A DNA stretch of 64,000 bases from NCBI GenBank assembly GCA_036936605.1, contig JAUPFV010000002.1:265740770-265804769 (forward strand), read 5' to 3'. The notes beneath the pieces are model-generated. The model was not told the DNA's origin and ran no database searches. It saw only the letters and a list, made by a program, of their open reading frames with translations. A program made the translations under genes and the position numbers. Below are positions 58,978 to 64,000 of the stretch, one piece after another; the first letter of the stretch is position 1; each line of letters opens with the position of its first letter. This stretch comes from Limnanthes douglasii subsp. nivea. Taxonomy: Eukaryota; Streptophyta; Magnoliopsida; Brassicales; Limnanthaceae.

Positions 58978-61900
58978 AAGGGGCCACCCTCCGAGGTCAT
59001 CCCTTGTGATGATCCGAGGGAGGCCCTCGGATTTCAGGTCCCGGAGGAGGATTCTGCGACACACGAGTTCGCGGCTGGCAAAGTTCTGAAAATAGGGGTC
59101 CATCTCTCCCCCGAATTTAAAAGGAAGTTAATTGCTTTTCTATCTGATAAGCTCGATATGTTTTCTTGGTGTGCACAGGATGTCACTAGGGTGCCGACGG
59201 AGATTATGTGTCACCAGCTTGCCTTGCGATCGGATGTCCGACCAATAGTCCAAAAAAGGAGGCCTGTCTCCCCGGAAAAGGCCTCAGCAATTTTGTTGGA
59301 GGTCGAACGACTTTTAAGTATTGGTCATATTCGTGAGTCGCATTATCCCCTATGGGCGTCAAATCCGGTGTTGGTGAGGAAGAAGAACGGCAAGTGGAGG
59401 ATGTGTATCGATTTCACAGATTTGAACCGCGCTTGTCTTAAGGATCCTTTTCCTGTCCCGCGCATTGATCAGTTAGTAGACTCGACCTCCGGAAATCGAT
59501 TGCTATCTTTTATGGATGCTTACTCGGGCTACAATCAAATCCGATTAGCTGCTAACGATGAGGAGAGCACTTCTTTTATTACCGGGCGGGGTCTATACTG
59601 TTACAAGGTCATGCCGTTCGGGTTAAAAAACGCGGGGGCAACTTATCAGCGCCTGGTTAATAAAACTTTCGAGGAGCAGATTGGGAGGAATATGGAAGCT
59701 TATATCGACGATATGTTGGTGAAGAGTGAGTAAGACGACGAACATTTTGCTGACCTCACAGAGACATTCCACAACTTGCGTAGGGTCAACCTCAAGCTCA
59801 ATCCAGAAAAGTGTATTTTTGGAGTACGGTCGGGTAAATTCCTTGGCTACATGATCAGTGAAAAGGCATTGAGGCGGACCCAGAGCAGTTAAGAGCGTTG
59901 ATCACCATGAGCCCTCCTCGAAACATTAAAGAGGTGCAAATCCTGACAGGGCGATTGGCTGCCCTAAATCAATTCATTTCCCGCTCGTCGGACAAGTGTG
60001 CCCCGTTCTTTAAAGTATTGCGGAATGCCAAGCAATTTTGTTGGACTGAAGAATGTTCGACGGCATTTCGTCAAATTCAGGAGTATCTAACCTCTCCGGA
60101 AGTCTTATCTAAACCCTTAGTGGGGGAGACGTTGATTTTTTACGTAGCGATATCCACGTGTGCTGTCAGTGTCGTTCTCCTCCGAGAAGTTGACTCTCTC
60201 CTGAGGCCAATTTATTATGTCAGCAAGAGTTTGCTGGACGCCGAAAAGCGATATCTTACCTTGGAGAAGGTGGCCTTGGCGTTAGTCACAGCGGCGCGAA
60301 AGATGAGACCTTACTTTCAAGCCCATCCAATTGTGGTTCGAACAACGTTTCCCCTGAAGAGTCTATTACAACGACCAGATATCTCCGGCAGAATGACTAA
60401 GTGGTCCGTCGAGTTGGGAGACTTTGACATAACATTTGAGCCTCGCACAACGATAAAGACACAGGTTTTAGCAGATTTTCTGGTTGAATTTCACTCCGAC
60501 AGGGACGAACAGGAGGTATCTGACATAGTTGCCGAGGAAGAGTGGGTAATACGGACGGATGGAGGGTCGAACATCTCAGGCTGCGGGGCAGGTGTTCAGT
60601 TAATATCCCCGCAAGGGGTCGCTATGTTCCAAGCCATCCGTTTCGGTTCCAAAGCTACTAATAATGAGGCTGAGTATGAAGCAGCTTTAGCCGGCCTACA
60701 CTTAGCTCAGATATGCGGGGCTCGACGGATAAAGTTGGTCAATGATTCTCAGCTGGTAATAAATCAGGTTTCGGGGGAGTCCGAGGCGAGAAAGGAAACA
60801 CTGGTACAATACTTGAAACTGATGAAAGATTTGGCGTCGGGTTTTGAGGACGTTAAGTTCGAACATGTCCGACGAGAATTGAATGCCGTCCCGGATTCTC
60901 TTGCTTCTGCTTCGCGGACAGAAGGTTATCCCTGCGTTTTGGTCCAGACATGCCCGTCGATCTCAATCAGTAAAGACCATGTGATGAACGTCTCAGAGGG
61001 AAATCGTGCGATCACACCTGATTGGAGAACAGTCCTCATTGATTTTTTGGCTCATGACATTTTGCCCGCCGACAAATATGAAGCCAGAAAAGTTAGATTT
61101 AAGTCTCACGGTTACATTTTGCTGGACGGGTCGCTGTATAAGAAATCTCTGAGTCGGCCATTACTGAGGTGCTTGAACGGACCCGAGTCACAAATTATCC
61201 TCTCCGAGTTACACGACGGCGAAGGATCCGCTCATTGTGGATATAAAGCTTTGACACGCAGGGTATTCTTGGCAGGTTATTATTGGCCAACTATTTCGGC
61301 TGATGCAAAAGATCTGGTCAAACGTTGTGACACGTGCCAGCGGTATGCTAATGTAATCCACAAGCCAGGAGCGTTGATGGAAAGCATCCCAGAGGCAGTT
61401 CCTTTTGACAGATGGGGCATTGACTTGGTTGGACCTCTACCAATGGCCTCTGGGGGCAGACAGACGATAATTGTGGCCGTTGATTATTTTTCTAAGTGGG
61501 TGGAAGCTGAGCCACTCGCGGGCACGAAAGCCAAGGATGTGATCAAATTTGTTTTGTCTAATATCTGTTGTCGTTTTGGTGTACCATTGCAGATTACAAC
61601 GGACAATGGACCACAGTTTGATAACAAAGAATTTCAGAGTTTTTGTGTGTCAAGGGGCATACGACAATGTTTCTCGGCACCATTTCACCCTCAGGCAAAT
61701 GGCCAGGTGGAAGTAACTAATCGCACAATCCTCGACGGGCTGAGAAAGAACTTAGAAGGTAAGGCATGGAAATGGCCCGACTATTTACAGGAGGTGTTGT
61801 GGGCATATCGAACGACCCCGCGAACAGCCACCGCTGTGTCCCCTTTCGCTTTAGTTTATGGAATGGACGCCGTGGTCCCTCCAGAGATCCTCTTCCCTTC

Positions 61901-62258
61901 ACATCGAATAGCAACTTATGACTCAAACACCAATAAAGAGCATATAGCGTTGGCTTTAGACTTGGTGGAGGAAAAGAGGCAACGGCCGCAGCTGACTTCC
62001 CTTCATTATCAAACTCTTATGCGGAGCCGATATGCATCCAAAGTCAACCATAGGGATTTTCAGGTGGGAGACAAGGTCCTACGGAAAATCTTCTTACACA
62101 CTAAGGACAAGAGTTTGGGGAAGCTGAGCCCTAATTGGGAAGGCCCTTATACGGTCACCGAAAGGATAAAACCAGGCACTTATCGGTTGAAATATAAAGA
62201 TGGACGATATCTCCGTTTACCTTGGAATATTGAGCATTTAAAGCTGTACCTCGATTAG
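58972..62258 (+). pseudogene. Gypsy (Tat-type) pol: RT, RNase H, aRNase H, integrase; two lesions
   Basis: RT (59158-59733 and on): LRSDVRPIVQKRRPVSPEK, WRMCIDFTDLNRA, FMDAYSGYNQI, VMPFGLKNAGATYQR, AYIDDMLV (catalytic YIDD intact). An in-frame TAA at 59731-59733 falls right after MLVKSE, and a 1-base loss near 59866 shifts the frame. After it, 59898-62258 is open for 786 codons: gypsy RNase H (IYYVSKSLLDAEKRY, 60200-60480), aRNase H (RTDGGSNISGCGAGVQL, TNNEAEYEAALAGL, 60550-60900), integrase zinc region (HCGYKALTRR..., CDTCQRY), DDE core (GIDLVGPLP, TTDNGPQFD, NGQVEVTNR; all three acids present) and WEGPYTVTE. Because of the two breaks this copy should not make full-length Pol. Confidence 0.9.
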
Positions 62259-62414
62259 CAGAGCTCGGAGAAAATATTTTATTTCTTTTCACTTTCTATG
62301 TATCCCTCGGGAAAATTTTTGGTGAGGACACACTCTTTCATACCCTGTTAGGCACAGGAAGGTTTTAATGAGATGTTTCGGTGATCCCATTAATACAAAG
62401 TTTCTTTGCCTTTA

Positions 62415-62612
62415 ACTATTTTTTGAGTCACAGTCACATGTGCCTCAAATTGTTGTCCCTCACACTATTTTTTGAGTCACAGTCACATGTGCCTCGAATT
62501 GTTGTCCCTCACACTATTTTTTGAGTCACAGTCACATGTGCCTCGAGTTGTTGTCCCTCACACTATTTTTTGAGTCACAGTAACATGTGCCTCGAATTTC
62601 CGTTCTTCGAAT
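62415..62612. repeat. 49-bp tandem array, about four copies
   Basis: The unit actattttttgagtcacag plus tcacatgtgcctcgaattg plus ttgtccctcac starts at 62415, 62464, 62513 and 62562. The last copy is partial and diverges after tgcctcgaat. Confidence 0.92.
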
Positions 62613-62616
62613 TATT

Positions 62617-62822
62617 TTTTGGGACTATCGAACTATTCATCGGGTCACATTACGGTGTACCGTGATGTTTTGGGACCTTCGAACTATTCATCGGGTCACA
62701 TTAAAGTGTGCCACGATGTTTTGGGACCTTCGAACTATTCATCGGGTCACATTAAAGTGTGCCACGATGTTTTGGGACCTTCAAACTATTCTTCGGGTTA
62801 CATTAAGGTGTGCCTCGAAGCA
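62617..62822. repeat. 51-bp tandem array, four copies
   Basis: The unit ttttgggaccttcgaactat plus tcatcgggtcacattaaagt plus gtgccacgatg occurs four times. The middle two are nearly identical and the outer two diverged. The ORFs at 62587-62975 are repeats read as protein. Confidence 0.92.
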
Positions 62823-62879
62823 ATTCTCAGTTATGAGTTAGAATATTTTCTCCTTCCAATTGTTTTCGGAGACCTTAAA

Positions 62880-63295
62880 ATTATTCGATGGCCAAGCAGC
62901 TTGAAGTTCGATGGCTTTATTACAAACATAAAACTTTCTTGCAGAGATCCTGAGCGTTATTCGAAGGCCAAATAAGTTGGAATTCGAAGGTTTTATTGCC
63001 AAGATAAAACTTGCTAAATTCATTTAAGTAAAAATTGTTCGAAGGCCAAATAAGTTGGAATTCGAAGGCTTTATTGCAAAGATAAAACTTGCTAAATTCA
63101 TTTAAGTAAAAATTGTTCGAAGGCCAAATAATTTGGAATTTGAAAACTTTATTGTAAGTATAAAACTTGCTGCATTTATCAAAGTAAAAATTATTCGAAG
63201 GCCAAGTAGGTTGGCATTCGAAGGCTAATAAATTTGGCGTTCGCTGGCCAATGAATTTGAAGTTCGAAGGGTCAATAAGGTAATAATTCGAAGAA
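62880..63295. repeat. 78-bp tandem array, about four copies, with a degenerate tail
   Basis: The unit ttcgaaggccaaataagttg plus gaattcgaaggctttattgc plus aaagataaaacttgctaaat plus tcatttaagtaaaaattg. The first copy (62883) is the most diverged. After about 63200 only the ttcgaaggc..aat.a.ttgg fragment repeats. Confidence 0.88.
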
Positions 63296-63460
63296 CAAGT
63301 GGTCAACCCGAAAATCATTATGAACTTGTTCCACATACAACACATTGATAAGTCGAATATTCAGTGCTCTCACAAAGTTAAAGCAGCACATCAAGTTCCA
63401 AATCATTACAAAAAGAGGCATTTTAGGCCATACAAAAAAAACTACCTACAGCACTTTCAC

Positions 63461-64000
63461 TCAGTCGGCATTCTTCAAGCTATCACTCCCTTCACCTTCG
63501 GAGTCTTCACTCTCACTTACAACTATTTGGGGTGGGCAAAGTTCTGGGGGGACAAGCTTCCAGAAAGGCCCTAGTTCATAGTCAGGGTGGTCGGTGTATA
63601 TTTGGGTCAATAAGCCGGCTCGAGTGGCAGCATCTCGAGCTTGTAAAGTCTTCGAACATGTTGCAGCATAAGCATCTGCAGCCTTCTCCTTTGCCTCTTC
63701 GATTTCTGCTGGGAAACATCTGATCTTTCTCTCCAAATTATCGCGCTCTTCGACTACTTTTCGAAGAGACTCAGTACATTGCTCAAATCCATCGCAGGAC
63801 TTGTGATGCCCTTTCTTGTATTCAGATATCATCAGCTCCTGGGTATCAGTCTTCTCCTTGTACAAATCCCTTTCTTGTTGGCAACACCTCTCTAGCATGA
63901 TCACATAGCTCTCAGAGGCAGAAAGGCGCTCGTACAGGGCATCAGCTTGGCCTTCGATCACTGCATACTCCTTCTTGGCCTCCTCGAGTTGAGAGGAAAC
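63461..64000 (-). CDS. Antisense ORF of the Tat-type element (partial, C-terminus of a coiled-coil protein)
   Basis: Open on the minus strand from the right edge to the stop just below 63461, at least 179 residues. The apparent start at 63961 is a GTG, so the true start lies beyond 64000. The visible part is Glu/Lys/Ala-rich and predicted by eye to be coiled coil (EERDNLERKI, EEAKEKAADAY), with scattered Cys (ERCCQQE, SCDGFEQC) and an acidic C-terminus (SESEDSEGEGSDS). The PFWKLVPPELCPPQ stretch before the acidic tail is distinctive. Position and orientation (downstream of pol, opposite strand) match the antisense ORF reported for Tat-lineage elements such as Grande. Its function is not known to me; it is not a host gene by context. 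Confidence 0.65.
   Translation of the reverse strand, partial: VSSQLEEAKKEYAVIEGQADALYERLSASESYVIMLERCCQQERDLYKEKTDTQELMISEYKKGHHKSCDGFEQCTESLRKVVEERDNLERKIRCFPAEIEEAKEKAADAYAATCSKTLQARDAATRAGLLTQIYTDHPDYELGPFWKLVPPELCPPQIVVSESEDSEGEGSDSLKNAD

Larger units (their letters stand above)
56426..64000 (+). mobile_element. Ty3/gypsy retrotransposon of the Tat type, internal region (right side outside window)
   Basis: Order: PBS, gag-protease ORF, in-frame UAG, RT, RNase H, second (aRH-type) RNase H, integrase with GPY/F-like WEGPY, then tandem arrays and an antisense ORF. A second RNase H after the gypsy one and an antisense ORF downstream of pol are recognised features of the Tat lineage. The coding part is GC-richer than everything around it and nearly intact, so this is a recent insertion. 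The 3' LTR is not in the window. Confidence 0.9.

Noticed and set aside
61717..61926. Minus-strand ORF inside the integrase
   Set aside because: Shadow of the integrase frame.
62587..63345. ORFs within the 51-bp and 78-bp arrays
   Set aside because: The amino-acid repeats simply mirror the DNA repeats.

Overview
This is nuclear DNA of a flowering plant, most likely a eudicot. The genes have plant-type spliced introns, and two encode plant-specific families (a PERK-type receptor kinase and a bHLH90-type transcription factor). Nearly everything else is transposon: Ty1/copia, Ty3/gypsy of the Tat type, an L1-type LINE, a Mutator-like element and small MITE-like inserts. The sequence is very AT-rich outside genes and the gypsy element. 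The species cannot be named from the sequence.

Layout. 1-6.9 kb is a gene island with two convergent genes: the kinase part of a PERK gene (+, exons 256-3036, 5' end not in the window) and a complete eight-exon bHLH90-like gene (-, 6576-4180) whose exons join in frame to 444 codons. 7.4-12.7 kb is an old copia element with 618/617-bp LTRs. 13.19-14.93 kb is a Mutator-like element with 353-bp terminal inverted repeats and a 10-bp target duplication; it carries a piece of a host methyltransferase-like gene (a Pack-MULE). 16.5-20.8 kb is an old copia pol remnant interrupted by a younger copia element with a perfect TSD. At 20.9-21.2 kb lies an AC/GC alternating simple repeat. 23.3-27.1 kb is an internally deleted LINE.

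27.8-37.3 kb is a complex repeat domain: a tandemly duplicated ~1.3-kb block, then an array of ~720-bp units (about 4.3 copies), with an inverted partial unit, a C17 run and a MITE-like insertion. I interpret it as an LTR-like element whose right end expanded. 37.4-39.7 kb is another decayed copia, and 40.4-40.9 kb a ~55-bp array. 41.67-42.14 kb holds an intact small single-membrane-span protein gene (-). 42.93-48.43 kb is a copia element with PBS, PPT and TSD. 49.9-51.3 kb and 53.7-55.2 kb are further copia remnants.

From about 56 kb to the right edge is the 5' part of a well-preserved Tat-type gypsy element: LTR end, PBS, gag-protease, RT, two RNase H domains, integrase, three tandem arrays and an antisense ORF running off the window. 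Gag-protease and pol are in the same frame and separated by a UAG followed by CAAUUA, the context class known for leaky stop codons. Pol also carries one more in-frame stop and one frameshift, so this copy looks disabled.

Only three host loci look functional (PERK-like, bHLH90-like, small membrane protein). No rRNA, tRNA or CRISPR was found.
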